Shown piece by piece: positions 29,851 through 39,121 of a DNA stretch of 39,401 nt. The stretch lies in assembly GCA_902777355.1 (NCBI GenBank), contig CACYTU010000023.1, positions 1-39,401 of the forward strand, read 5' to 3'. The position numbers and the translations under genes were made by a program. Position 1 is the first letter of the stretch, and each line of letters opens with the position of its first letter. Origin of the DNA: an uncultured Lachnospiraceae bacterium (GTDB taxonomy: Bacteria > Bacillota > Clostridia > Lachnospirales > Lachnospiraceae). Below the pieces are notes generated by a model, which saw nothing but the letters and a program-made list of their open reading frames with translations, was not told where the DNA came from and searched no databases.

Positions 29851-32829
29851 CTATTCGGAATATTCCAGTCCCGTTCCCGCCATTCCGGAAATTTCTAAAA
29901 TACGTTCCCGCAGGCCTGTGTAACGCCTTGTGCGCCTGACATTGGCGATCATCCGGTCCACACCGTCTCTGCTGCCAAGGATCACGACACAATTTCTGGC
30001 CCGGGTAACCGCTGTGTACAGCAGATTGCGGTTGAACAGACCCGAAGGTCCTGTCAGGATCGGCAGAATGACCGCCGGATACTCAGACCCTTGCGATTTA
30101 TGCACCGTGATCGCGTAGGCAAGCTCCAGATCCTCCAGCTCTGTGAAAGGATACTCCACTGTCCTTGCGTCGTCAAAACACACTGTCATAGTCGCGCTGC
30201 GCGTGTCGATCTCCTCGATCCTGCCGAAATCACCATTAAAAATACCCATGCCCCGATCGATGGGCATATTGAAATTGCCGCGTTTTTCCCACTCTATATT
30301 GTAATTATTGCGGGTCTGCATGACCTTGTCGCCCTCGCGGAAAACAGTCTCCTGCCGCACATATTCGCGCTTTGAGTCCGCAGGAGGATTGAGAACACTC
30401 TGCAGAACCTCGTTCAGACGGTCAACTCCCAGACTGCCTCTCCTCATGGGAGTCAGGACCTGGATATCCTCCGGCCTGCAGCCGGCGTAGCCGGGAAGCA
30501 TCTCCCGGATCAGCTGCACCGTGTGCTTATAGATCACGGGCGCCTGATCACGCTCAAGGAAAAAGAAATCGCGGCTCTTATTGTCCATAGGCAGAGAATG
30601 CCCTTCCAGAATCCTGTGGGCATTCATGACAATGTCGCTCTCGCTGGCCTGCCTGAACACATGCTGCAGCATGATCGTGTGAAAGGCCCTCGACTCGATC
30701 AGATCCTGCAGGACACAGCCCGGCCCCACACTGGGAAGCTGATTCACATCCCCCACCAGAACCAGGCGGGCTCCCTGAGGCACAGCCTTCAAAAGAGCGT
30801 GAAAAAGGTTCATGTCCACCATGGACATCTCGTCAATGATGATGACATCCGCCTCCAGAGGATTATCCTCCCCCCGCTCGAACCTGTAGTTTCTCTCTTT
30901 TTTATCTCCTCCTCTGCCGCCGGGCGCGGACATATCCTCCCCGTCGAAAAGACCTTCCCTCTCTGTGTCATCCGAGATCGTCCGAATGCCCAGAAGACGA
31001 TGAATGGTCATAGCCGGCTTTCCGGTGGCCTCCGTCATGCGCCTCGCAGCCCTCCCTGTCGGAGCAGCCAGAAGCACATCCAGACCATCCTCTTCGAAAA
31101 AACGGATAATAGTATTGATGGTAGTCGTCTTGCCCGTACCGGGACCGCCCGAAATCATCAGGATCGCGTTTTCCGCCGCCTCCTGAACCGCCTTACGCTG
31201 CAGAGGATCCAGAGTAATCTGCTCCTCCCTTTCCAGAGCGGCGATCTTCTTTTTCATCCTTTCTCCGGCCCCGCGGCCTCCGGAATGCCTGTGAACACTG
31301 ACATCCAGATCCAGCAGCATTCTGGCTATTTCCTGTTCCCTCCGGAAAAATCCGGAAAGATACACCTCGACAGACTCCTGCTCCCTCGCCGGACCGCCGC
31401 CGGCTCTCTGTTCATAATTGCCCGCGGGAACCCCCGGCGCAGAAAAACCCTGCATGGAAAAATCATCTGCAGAAAATCCTTCCGCGGAAAAACCTCTTCC
31501 GGCAGAACCACCTCCGTTTAAGCCTTCCGCAGAACCCCCATCTCCATTTAATCCTTCCGCGGAAAAACCTCCTCCTGAAAAACCATCTCCGTTAAAATCT
31601 TCTGCGGAAAAAGCTTCTGCATCTTCCGTAAACCCTTCCTCAAAATTCCCCTGATCCGCCATCGGACTGCGCCTGTGAAGGATCCGGACCCTTCGCTCAA
31701 CAGCCAGATTCTCAAGCTGGACTGCAATTTCCTCCTCAGAAATACGAAGCAGGGTACAAGTCCTCCGGATCAGCAGTTCCCGGGGCAGAAAACTGTGCCC
31801 CTCACCTGCCGCCTGCGTGAGAATATAGAGCAGGCCACTGCGGATCCTGTATTCCGAATCCGCGCGAATGCCAATCCTGCGGGCAATCTCGTCAGCCGTC
31901 GCAAATCCGATTCCCCGGATATCTTCCGCCAACCGGTAAGGATTGACCTTCATAATCTCATAGAGCTCAATCCCGTAAGCCTGCCAGATCCTCGCCGCGT
32001 GTGCGCTCCCGATTCCGTATTTCTGCAGAAAAATCATGGCATCGCGCAGATCTTTTTTGTCCTCCATCTGCGCCCCGATCTCACGGGCAATACGCATACT
32101 GATTCCCTTGATCTCCGCAAGCTTCTCCGGCTCCTCCTCCATTATCCTGAGCGTATCATCACCAAACCGCCTGACAATCTTTGCCGCCATGGCCTGGCCT
32201 ATTCCCTTGATACTCCCGGCCGCCAGATAGCGGTACATGGCCTGTGCATTCTCCGGCGCAATCACCCTGTAATTCTTCACACGGAGCTGCTCTCCGTAAA
32301 CAGGATGCGTGACATACTCACCCGAAACCGCGCAGCTCTCCCCCTCGCTGATCGAGACAGGATACCCCACACAAGTGATCACATCACCAAACAGATCACC
32401 AGGGTCAACTACAGCCGACTCCCTGGCCTTCTTCCCGAAACCTTCAGCCTTCCCCTTGGAACCACCGGCCTTCCCCTTAGAGCTTTCAGCCTCTCCTTTG
32501 GAAACTTCAGCCTTCCCCTTGGAACCACCGGCCTTCCCCTTAGAGCCTTCACCCTTTCCTTTGGAACCTCCGTCCCTTTTTTGGGAGCCTTCGGCCTTCC
32601 CATCCGATCCTCCCGATTCTCTGTCACCGGAGACCGCTTCGCCCTTTTTTCCTTTAGGTCCTCCGTGATTTCCATCCGATTCTCTCGATCCCCAGTCACC
32701 AGAGACTGCTTCGGCCCCATCAAGGGCCTGATCATGTCCCACATCCGTGAGAGTCACTTCAAAAACAGTGTATCCACTCTCCTCACTGCGATAAATGATA
32801 TGAGAAACAAAGCCCTTAAAATCAGCCAT
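29851..32829 (-). CDS. recD2: RecD2 DNA helicase with two low-complexity inserts
   Basis: 992 residues against about 750-800 usual. A 5'-3' SF1B helicase in repair, acting without RecBC. The N-terminal OB domain and tandem helix-hairpin-helix segments (GSIKGIGQAMAAKIV, DIRGIGFATADEIARRIG) precede the motor: Walker A ISGGPGTGKTTTINTI, Walker B VIIIDEMSMVDM, motif IV region QVLTPMRRGSLGVDRLN and motif VI TVHKSQGSEYPAVILP. Insert 1 (about residues 35-145) is Gly/Ser/Lys-rich SKGKAEG repeats within the OB domain. Insert 2 (about 390-480) is Phe/Ser/Gly-rich FSAEGFNGDG repeats before the helicase core. I start at MADFKGFV, the conserved beginning; an ATG 24 bases upstream is open too. Confidence 0.94.
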   Translation of the reverse strand: MADFKGFVSHIIYRSEESGYTVFEVTLTDVGHDQALDGAEAVSGDWGSRESDGNHGGPKGKKGEAVSGDRESGGSDGKAEGSQKRDGGSKGKGEGSKGKAGGSKGKAEVSKGEAESSKGKAGGSKGKAEGFGKKARESAVVDPGDLFGDVITCVGYPVSISEGESCAVSGEYVTHPVYGEQLRVKNYRVIAPENAQAMYRYLAAGSIKGIGQAMAAKIVRRFGDDTLRIMEEEPEKLAEIKGISMRIAREIGAQMEDKKDLRDAMIFLQKYGIGSAHAARIWQAYGIELYEIMKVNPYRLAEDIRGIGFATADEIARRIGIRADSEYRIRSGLLYILTQAAGEGHSFLPRELLIRRTCTLLRISEEEIAVQLENLAVERRVRILHRRSPMADQGNFEEGFTEDAEAFSAEDFNGDGFSGGGFSAEGLNGDGGSAEGLNGGGSAGRGFSAEGFSADDFSMQGFSAPGVPAGNYEQRAGGGPAREQESVEVYLSGFFRREQEIARMLLDLDVSVHRHSGGRGAGERMKKKIAALEREEQITLDPLQRKAVQEAAENAILMISGGPGTGKTTTINTIIRFFEEDGLDVLLAAPTGRAARRMTEATGKPAMTIHRLLGIRTISDDTEREGLFDGEDMSAPGGRGGDKKERNYRFERGEDNPLEADVIIIDEMSMVDMNLFHALLKAVPQGARLVLVGDVNQLPSVGPGCVLQDLIESRAFHTIMLQHVFRQASESDIVMNAHRILEGHSLPMDNKSRDFFFLERDQAPVIYKHTVQLIREMLPGYAGCRPEDIQVLTPMRRGSLGVDRLNEVLQSVLNPPADSKREYVRQETVFREGDKVMQTRNNYNIEWEKRGNFNMPIDRGMGIFNGDFGRIEEIDTRSATMTVCFDDARTVEYPFTELEDLELAYAITVHKSQGSEYPAVILPILTGPSGLFNRNLLYTAVTRARNCVVILGSRDGVDRMIANVRRTRRYTGLRERILEISGMAGTGLEYSE
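31386..31664. repeat. In-frame repeats, recD2 insert 2
   Basis: Repeats of 15 and 30 bp such as CCTTCCGCGGAAAAACCT and CCATCTCCRTTTAA, encoding FSAEG/LNGDG/GGFSAEG. Frame is kept. Confidence 0.85.
32430..32690. repeat. In-frame repeats, recD2 insert 1
   Basis: 21-bp units of the type CCTTGGAACCACCGGCCTTCC, many copies, encoding GSKGKAG/SKGKAE heptads; followed upstream by a longer duplicated stretch around VSGDRESGGSDG and VSGDWGSRESDG. Confidence 0.9.
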
Positions 32830-33070
32830 CACCCGTCCCTGTGCTCCATCCATTCCTTCTGACTCAACTCAGAATAACCGTCCACTACCCATTCCTTTTA
32901 AGACAGCTTTTGAGAAGGCTTTTGAAACAACTCAAGATAACCGTCCAACACTAATCGACGCATTACCCGTCTGCCATGTTACAAAATACCCAGCCTGCCA
33001 AACCGCCCCGCAGAGAACCCTCACCCGGCGAAAATACCAGGGTGCATTAAAAAAACCGCTCAAAAACTCT

Positions 33071-33206
33071 TCGCCTATGCTTCGCATGAGGTATTGTCCT
33101 GCCTTCGCCAATGCTTCGCATGAGGTATTGTCCTGCCCTCGCCAATGCTTCGCACGGGGTACTGTCTCGCCTTCACCCATGCGAAGCATGAGGTCTTCAC
33201 TCATGC
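33071..33206. repeat. 34-bp tandem repeat, four units, last with an inverted core
   Basis: Units start at 33071, 33105, 33139 and 33173. Copies 1-3 carry ATGCTTCGCA-(T/C); copy 4 carries ATGCGAAGCAT, the reverse complement, with the same flanks. The preceding 32830-33070 stretch shows nothing I can support; a 166-codon minus-strand frame over 32932-33432 is made of these repeats. Confidence 0.9.
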
Positions 33207-33248
33207 ACCGCATAGGTGCATGGGTATGCGAAAATTCCAAATTTTCGC
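33202..33248. repeat. Two adjacent perfect hairpins
   Basis: CATGCACC-GCATA-GGTGCATG (33202-33222) and GCGAAAATT-CCA-AATTTTCGC (33228-33248). The second shares stem and loop words with the hairpin at 27681-27735. TTTATTTT follows on the plus strand, so it could terminate plus-strand RNA. Confidence 0.75.
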
Positions 33249-33271
33249 GCTTTATTTTCCCCACTTTGCCG

Positions 33272-33545
33272 GCGGAGCGGAAGTCCGGGCCGGAGCGGGA
33301 CATCATCCTGGCGGACAGAATGCGATGAGCGCTGCATGTACTTGGCGAAGTATCTGTGGAAGGCGGGTCATTTTCCCGTCTCTCACAGACGGGAAAATGT
33401 CGTCCGCATGTCTGAGCATTTCGTTTCTTCAAAACGAAATGCGAGTTTCGGACGTTGCCCGCCCGAAACAGATACGAGCCTTAGTACATGCGCGCGAAGA
33501 GGTCTTCTGTCCAAAGGATGAGTCCCGCGAAGGCCCGCCCTCCGC
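33272..33545 (+). ncRNA. Candidate structured RNA: long nested stem with a three-way junction
   Basis: Nested pairs, outer to inner: GCGGAG 33272/CTCCGC 33540; CGGGCC 33286/GGCCCG 33532; GCGGGAC 33295/GTCCCGC 33522; CATCCT 33304/AGGATG 33515; GGACAGAA 33313/TTCTGTCC 33505; GCGC 33329/GCGC 33492; GCATGTACT 33334/AGTACATGC 33483; GTATCTGT 33350/ACAGATAC 33468; GGCGGG 33362/CCCGCC 33458. The junction then holds hairpin 1 (CATTTTCCCGTCT 33369 with AGACGGGAAAATG 33387) and stem CGTCCG 33401/CGGACG 33449 topped by hairpin 2 (GCATTTCGTTT 33416 with AAACGAAATGC 33432). Several internal loops are purine-rich in the plus sense (GGA/GAA, GA/GA, GGAA/CGAA), hence the plus-strand call. No promoter or family is recognised. 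Confidence 0.6.
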
Positions 33546-33557
33546 ACGACAACCTTC

Positions 33558-36524
33558 TTATTTTTTCAACATCTTATTCACATAATACCCCGTATAGGAA
33601 TCATGCCTCTCCGCGATCTCCTCCGGTGTCCCGCAGGCGACCACGGTTCCGCCTCCGTCCCCGCCCTCAGGGCCCATGTCGATGATGTAATCGGCAGTCT
33701 TGATGACGTCCAGGTTGTGCTCGATGACCACAGCCGTATTGCCGCCCTCCACCAGCTCGCGGAGGATCTTCGTCAGCTTGGCGACATCGTCAAAATGCAG
33801 GCCGGTCGTGGGCTCATCGAGGATATAGATGGTCTTTCCGGTGCTCTTTCTGGACAGCTCTGTCGCCAGCTTAATCCTCTGCGCCTCGCCGCCCGAGAGC
33901 TCTGTGGAAGGCTGTCCGAGCTTGATATAGCCCAGTCCGACATCGTAGAGGGTCTGGATCTTGCGCCGGATGCTGGGTATATTTTCAAAAAATACCACCG
34001 CCTCCTCAACGGTCATTTCCAGAACGTCAGAGATATTTTTCCCTTTATAGCGGACCTCGAGCGTCTCACGGTTGTAGCGCTTTCCGTGGCAAACTTCGCA
34101 GGGCACATATACATCGGGAAGGAAATGCATCTCGATCTTGATGATACCGTCGCCCGAGCAGGCTTCACAGCGTCCGCCCTTCACGTTGAAGGAAAAGCGT
34201 CCCTTGGCGTAGCCGCGGGCGCGGGCGTCCTGGGTCCCCGCGAAAAGGGTTCTGATCAGGTCAAAGACGCCGGTGTAAGTCGCGGGATTGGAGCGGGGTG
34301 TCCGCCCGATCGGGGACTGGTCTATGTTGATAACCTTGTCCAGCTGGTCGATCCCCTCGATATCGTCGTGCTGTCCGGGAATGGTGCGCGCCCGGTTCAG
34401 GTCGCGGGCCAGCCTCTTGTACAGGATTTCATTGACCAGGGAACTCTTGCCGGAACCGGATACGCCGGTGACGACCGTGAGAACGCCTGTGGGAATATCC
34501 ACATCGATATGCTTGAGGTTGTTGACCTCGGCGCCCCGTATATGGAGCCAGCCGGTGGGTGTGCGGCGCTCCGCAGGGACGGGGATGGATTTTTTCCCGC
34601 TCAGATACTGTCCGGTAATAGATTCCGGAACCGCCATAATCTCCTCGGCCGTTCCGCAGGCGACGATCTCTCCGCCGTTGGAGCCGGCGCCGGGACCTAT
34701 GTCCACGATATAGTCAGCGGCACGCATGGTATCCTCGTCGTGTTCGACCACGATCACGGTGTTCCACAGGTCGCGCAGATTTTTGAGGGTGTGCAGAAGT
34801 TTGTCATTGTCCCTCTGGTGCAGGCCTATGCTGGGCTCGTCCAGGATATAGCACACGCCGACCAGGCCGGAACCGATCTGGGTAGCCAGGCGGATCCGCT
34901 GGGCCTCTCCGCCGGAGAGGGTCGCGGTCGCGCGGGCCAGAGTCAGATAGTCCAGGCCGACATCATTGAGGAAGCGGACGCGGGCGCGGATCTCCTTGAG
35001 CACCTGCTTTCCGATCATTTCCTGTGTCTTTGTGAGCTGCAGATTCTCCATGAAGGTCTGCAGTTTTTTTACAGACATGCATGTCAGATCATAAATATTG
35101 ATATCTCCCACGGTGACCGCCAGGGACTCCTTTTTCAGGCGCTTTCCGCCGCAGGTCTCGCAGGGCGTGATCTGCATGAAGGTCTCGTACTCCGCTCGGG
35201 AACTCTCGGAGGCCGTCTCTCGGTAGCGGCGGCGGGTGTTTTCCAGAATGCCCTCGAAGACGACAGGGTAGATTCCCTTGCCGCGCTGTCCCTCGTAGTG
35301 GACGTCCACGCTGCGGTCGGCCCCGTACATGAGCATATGACGGATATTTTCGGGCAGCTCCCGCCAGGGGGTCGACATGTCAAAGCCGTACTCCCTGCTG
35401 AGGGCGACCAGAATGGCATTGGCAAAGCTGCCCTTGTTCATACAGGACTGCCAGCCCAGGACGGCGATGGCTCCGCCGTTGATCGAGAGGCGGTCGTCCG
35501 GCACCAGCAGGCGGGGATCAAATTCCATGCGGTAGCCCAGACCTGCGCAGTCGGGGCATGCGCCGAAGGGATTGTTGAAGGAAAAGCTGCGGGGCTCGAT
35601 CTCCTGTACACTGATCCCGCAGTCGGGGCAGGCAAAACTCTGGCTGAACTGCAAAAGCTCACCGCCCACAACGTCTGCCTGAGCCAGTCCGTCGGAGAGG
35701 GCGAGGGCGTTCTCCAGGGAATCCGTCATGCGGCGCTCAGTGCCGGGGCGGATGACCAGACGGTCAACCACGATCTCTATATTGTGCTTGATATTTTTGT
35801 CCAGCGTAATGTCCTCGGAGACATCATACATATTTCCGTCGACACGCAGGCGGACATAACCGGCCCTCCTGGCCCGGTCGATGACCTTTTCGTGCCGGCC
35901 CTTGCGCCCGCGGACGACCGGAGCCAACAGCTGGACCCGGGTGCCCTCCGGCAGTTCCATCAGGCGGTCCACCATCTGGTCGACTGTCTGCTTGGCGATC
36001 TCACGTCCGCAGTTGGGGCAGTGGGGGGTACCGATCCTGGCGTAGAGGAGCCTGAAATAGTCGTAGATCTCCGTCACTGTACCCACCGTGGAACGGGGAT
36101 TGCGGTTGGTGGATTTCTGGTCGATGGAGATGGCGGGCGAGAGTCCCTCTATGTTCTCGACATCCGGCTTCTCCATCTGGCCCAGGAACTGTCGCGCGTA
36201 AGAGGACAGCGACTCCATGTAGCGCCGCTGCCCTTCCGCGTAGATCGTATCGAATGCCAGTGAGGATTTGCCCGAGCCCGACAGGCCGGTCAGGACGACC
36301 AGCTGATTGCGGGGGATGGACAGACTGATTCCCTTGAGGTTGTGCTCGTTGGCTCCCCTGATCTTGATGCAGTCCTCCGCGTAAATCTGCTTGCGGCGCT
36401 CCGCATCGATCTCCTGCTGAGCCAGTGCCTTCTTTTCATTTTCCACAAGTGCAGGCCAGTAGTCCCGCTTCCGCATTTTTGCGGCCTTGCCCGCAGCTGC
36501 TGACGAATCCGTATTATTTGCCAT
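33558..36524 (-). CDS. uvrA: Excinuclease ABC subunit UvrA
   Basis: 988 residues. It finds bulky DNA damage with UvrB and loads it. Two ABC ATPase halves: Walker [16 protein letters not shown] and [15 protein letters not shown]; signatures [16 protein letters not shown] and [15 protein letters not shown]; Walker [16 protein letters not shown] and [14 protein letters not shown]. Zinc modules include CPNCG, CPDCG ... CPDCAG and CEACSGDG ... CEVCHGKRY. The N-terminus is about 50 residues longer than usual, charged and Ala-rich. I start at the ATG at 36524 with AAAGGA nine bases upstream. It follows uvrB by about 200 bp on the same strand, the common order. The gap 36525-36726 shows a GC-rich inverted repeat (CCCCGG/CCGGGG, near 36625) without a U-tract. 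Confidence 0.97.
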   Translation of the reverse strand: MANNTDSSAAAGKAAKMRKRDYWPALVENEKKALAQQEIDAERRKQIYAEDCIKIRGANEHNLKGISLSIPRNQLVVLTGLSGSGKSSLAFDTIYAEGQRRYMESLSSYARQFLGQMEKPDVENIEGLSPAISIDQKSTNRNPRSTVGTVTEIYDYFRLLYARIGTPHCPNCGREIAKQTVDQMVDRLMELPEGTRVQLLAPVVRGRKGRHEKVIDRARRAGYVRLRVDGNMYDVSEDITLDKNIKHNIEIVVDRLVIRPGTERRMTDSLENALALSDGLAQADVVGGELLQFSQSFACPDCGISVQEIEPRSFSFNNPFGACPDCAGLGYRMEFDPRLLVPDDRLSINGGAIAVLGWQSCMNKGSFANAILVALSREYGFDMSTPWRELPENIRHMLMYGADRSVDVHYEGQRGKGIYPVVFEGILENTRRRYRETASESSRAEYETFMQITPCETCGGKRLKKESLAVTVGDINIYDLTCMSVKKLQTFMENLQLTKTQEMIGKQVLKEIRARVRFLNDVGLDYLTLARATATLSGGEAQRIRLATQIGSGLVGVCYILDEPSIGLHQRDNDKLLHTLKNLRDLWNTVIVVEHDEDTMRAADYIVDIGPGAGSNGGEIVACGTAEEIMAVPESITGQYLSGKKSIPVPAERRTPTGWLHIRGAEVNNLKHIDVDIPTGVLTVVTGVSGSGKSSLVNEILYKRLARDLNRARTIPGQHDDIEGIDQLDKVINIDQSPIGRTPRSNPATYTGVFDLIRTLFAGTQDARARGYAKGRFSFNVKGGRCEACSGDGIIKIEMHFLPDVYVPCEVCHGKRYNRETLEVRYKGKNISDVLEMTVEEAVVFFENIPSIRRKIQTLYDVGLGYIKLGQPSTELSGGEAQRIKLATELSRKSTGKTIYILDEPTTGLHFDDVAKLTKILRELVEGGNTAVVIEHNLDVIKTADYIIDMGPEGGDGGGTVVACGTPEEIAERHDSYTGYYVNKMLKK

Positions 36525-36726
36525 GTATTTCATCCTTTAAAGTAAAAATATTTTTCTTTCTCTGTCTCTGAATTCTTTATATTATTTCCCTTTTGCGCAA
36601 TAAGTCACCCGGATTCTTTCCCCGGGATCCTTTCCGGGGATTCTGCTTTCTGTTTCTTTTGTCCGTTATTCAGCCCTGCGGGTCCTTTAAGGCAGGCTCA
36701 TTTTGTGCGCTGCACTGTCCGCAGGC

Positions 36727-38913
36727 TTATTTGGTCCGGTGTTCTGTTCTGCCGGCAGTCTTCCTGCGGGTGCCCCGCCGCGCTGCCTTCTCCGCGCGCC
36801 GGACGGTATCGTGCATATTGGCCGGCTTGTCCCCGGAAGGGGCAGCTGCCACGCCCGAATCCCCGGCCAAAAAAGCCTTGGAGCCGCTGCCGGAGCCGGT
36901 TTCGGACTCTCTGCCGGAAGCAGTGCCGTTTTCGACCTCCAGCAGGTGCTTTTTGAGTTCGACCATGCGGTCCCTGAGTTCCGCCGCCGCCTCGAAATTG
37001 AGGTCGGCAGCCGCCTTGCGCATCTGTTTTTCCACATCGGCGATGAGACGGGTGAGTTCTTTAGCGTCCATGGACTCGGGATCCTTCTCGAAGCGGACCT
37101 CCTCTTTGGAAATCTCCCTGGAGATGGAAATGAGGTCGCGGACGGCCTTGCGGATGGTCTGGGGTGTGATTCCGTGTTCCTCGTTGTATTTCTGCTGGAT
37201 AGCGCGGCGTCTCTCTGTCTCCTCGATGGCGCGGCGCATGGAATCCGTCATGTTGTCCGCGTACATGATGACATGGCCGTCGGCGTTTCGGGCGGCACGG
37301 CCAATGGTCTGGACCAGAGAGGTCTCGGACCGCAGGAAGCCCTCCTTGTCGGCATCGATAATGGCGACCAGGGCGATCTCGGGTATGTCCAGGCCCTCCC
37401 TCAGAAGGTTGATTCCGACCAGAACGTCAAAGACGTCCAGGCGCATGTCGCGGATGATCTGGGTCCTTTCGAGAGTATCTATGTCAGAGTGGAGGTATTT
37501 GACCCGGATCCCGGCCTCGGCCAGGTAGTCGGTCAGATCCTCCGCCATCTTTTTGGTCAGGGTGGTGACCAGCACCTTGTTGTTTCTGTCAGTCTCCTTG
37601 CGGATCTCACTGATCAGGTCGTCGATCTGTCCCTCCACGGGGCGCACGTCGATCTCCGGATCCAGAAGGCCCGTGGGGCGTATGACCTGCTCGGTGCGCA
37701 GAAGCTCGTGCTCTTCCTCGTAGGGGCCGGGGGTGGCGGAGACAAACAGCATCTGATCTATATGAGTCTCGAATTCCGTGAACTCCAGCGGGCGGTTGTC
37801 CAGCGCGGAGGGCAGGCGGAAGCCGTAGCGCACCAGGGTCTCCTTGCGCGACCGGTCTCCCCGGTACATGGCCCCGATCTGGGGAATGGTCATGTGGGAC
37901 TCATCGATAATAATCAGAAAATCATTGTCATAGAAGTCCATGAGGGTCATGGGCGGTTCGCCCTCCTTCATGAAATTCAGGTGGCGGGAGTAGTTTTCAA
38001 TGCCGGAGCAGAAGCCGGTCTCCCGCATCATCTCGACGTCAAAATTGGTTCTCTCGGCGATCCGCTGGGCCTCGAGCAGCATGTCTTCTCCCTTGAAATA
38101 TTTGACCCGTTCCCGCAGTTCCTCCTCAATGTTGTCGCAGGCGGCGTTGATCTTTTCCTGGGGGACGACGTAGTGGGAGGCGGGATAGATCATCACGTGT
38201 TCGAGCTGTCTGTGGACGCGGCCGGTCAGCTGGTCCACCTCGCAGATGCGGTCGATCTCATCGCCGAACCACTCTACGCGGAGGATGAAATCGCTCCCCT
38301 GGGCGGGGAAGATCTCCAGCGTGTCGCCGCGGACCCGGAAATTACAGCGCTCCAGGGCCATGTCGTTGCGGGTGTACTGGATCGCCACAAGCTCCTGCAG
38401 GACTTCGTCCCGGTCTTTTTCCATGCCGGGGCGGAGGGAGATGGACATTCCCTTGAATTCGTCGGGGCTGCCCAGGCCATAGATGCAGGAGACGGAGGCG
38501 ACGACTATGACGTCCCTGCGCTCCGCCAGCGAGGCCGTCGCGGACAGACGCAGCTTGTCGATCTCGTCGTTGATCATGGAGTCCTTGGCAATATAGGTGT
38601 CACTCTGGGGAATGTAGGCCTCCGGCTGATAGTAATCGTAGTAACTGACAAAATACTCGACTGCATTCTCCGGAAAAAACTCCTTCATCTCGCCGTAGAG
38701 CTGGCCGGCCAGTGTCTTGTTGTGCGAAATAATAAGCGTGGGCTTGTTGAGAGCCTGAATGACATTGGCCATTGTAAAAGTCTTGCCGGATCCCGTCACA
38801 CCCAGCAGAGTCTCAAACTGATTTCCTTCTTTAAATCCTTTTACCAGTTCCTCGATCGCTTTGGGCTGGTCGCCGGTCGGCGCATATTCTGAATGCAATA
38901 CGAAATGATCCAT
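36727..38913 (-). CDS. uvrB: Excinuclease ABC subunit UvrB
   Basis: 728 residues. The damage-verifying helicase-like core of nucleotide excision repair. Walker [18 protein letters not shown], the beta-hairpin [18 protein letters not shown]-box-like IIIDESHMT, motif [17 protein letters not shown] and QTIGRAARN. The UVR motif ([21 protein letters not shown]) lies near residues 610-650. Beyond it is a tail of about 70 residues, first Ser/Gly-rich, then basic. ATG at 38913 with AGGAG upstream. The leader carries a second copy of the TCTCCTCATCGGG word, about 60 bp upstream, so part of the ribosome-binding region is duplicated. SOS control is indicated by the LexA box. Confidence 0.97.
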   Translation of the reverse strand: MDHFVLHSEYAPTGDQPKAIEELVKGFKEGNQFETLLGVTGSGKTFTMANVIQALNKPTLIISHNKTLAGQLYGEMKEFFPENAVEYFVSYYDYYQPEAYIPQSDTYIAKDSMINDEIDKLRLSATASLAERRDVIVVASVSCIYGLGSPDEFKGMSISLRPGMEKDRDEVLQELVAIQYTRNDMALERCNFRVRGDTLEIFPAQGSDFILRVEWFGDEIDRICEVDQLTGRVHRQLEHVMIYPASHYVVPQEKINAACDNIEEELRERVKYFKGEDMLLEAQRIAERTNFDVEMMRETGFCSGIENYSRHLNFMKEGEPPMTLMDFYDNDFLIIIDESHMTIPQIGAMYRGDRSRKETLVRYGFRLPSALDNRPLEFTEFETHIDQMLFVSATPGPYEEEHELLRTEQVIRPTGLLDPEIDVRPVEGQIDDLISEIRKETDRNNKVLVTTLTKKMAEDLTDYLAEAGIRVKYLHSDIDTLERTQIIRDMRLDVFDVLVGINLLREGLDIPEIALVAIIDADKEGFLRSETSLVQTIGRAARNADGHVIMYADNMTDSMRRAIEETERRRAIQQKYNEEHGITPQTIRKAVRDLISISREISKEEVRFEKDPESMDAKELTRLIADVEKQMRKAAADLNFEAAAELRDRMVELKKHLLEVENGTASGRESETGSGSGSKAFLAGDSGVAAAPSGDKPANMHDTVRRAEKAARRGTRRKTAGRTEHRTK

Positions 38914-39036
38914 ATCTCTTCTCCTCATCGGGGGGGCTGCAGCATCTTTGCCGCGGGCAGTCACTTTGGCTGCGAATGCTCTCCTCATCGGGCGCTCCCG
39001 CAGGCCTCCTTCTCCGGCATTTCCATGTCACTTTCT

Positions 39037-39050
39037 CGAACATATGTTGC
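39037..39050. promoter_or_regulatory. LexA (DinR) SOS box of uvrB
   Basis: CGAACATATGTTGC matches the Gram-positive SOS consensus CGAACRNRYGTTYC at 13 of 14 positions. It lies just downstream of the -10 box, over the likely transcript start region. Confidence 0.8.
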
Positions 39051-39062
39051 GTCTGGCTTTAC

Positions 39063-39091
39063 AGTATATCACATCTGTTCGGGCATGAAAA
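39063..39091 (-). promoter_or_regulatory. uvrB-uvrA promoter
   Basis: Minus strand TTTTCA (-35), 17-bp spacer, TATACT (-10), about 150 bp before the uvrB start. Confidence 0.7.
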
Positions 39092-39121
39092 GCGGGATCC
39101 CACACGAAATGGAATCCCGCT
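39086..39121 (-). terminator. Terminator upstream of uvrB whose T-run doubles as the -35
   Basis: AGCGGGAT/ATCCCGCT 8-bp stem (39091-39121) followed on the minus strand by TTTTCA, the same bases used as the uvrB -35. It would end transcription from a gene beyond the window. Confidence 0.65.

Noticed and set aside
33272-33330. RNase P RNA-like words (GGAAGTCCGGGC and GACAGAAT)
   Set aside because: These resemble conserved RNase P segments, but they lie only about 30 bases apart, and the remaining conserved core and total length do not fit.
32932-33432. Minus-strand frame of 166 codons between recD2 and uvrA
   Set aside because: It runs through the 34-bp repeats and half of the structured element, lacks a ribosome-binding site and has unnatural composition.
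33603-36263. Plus-strand frame of 886 codons over uvrA
   Set aside because: Antisense shadow: uvrA on the minus strand has all family motifs, and the plus frame has no recognisable domain or ribosome-binding site.
36703-38892. Plus-strand frame of 729 codons over uvrB
   Set aside because: Same reason: a by-product of GC-rich codons in a well-supported gene on the other strand.
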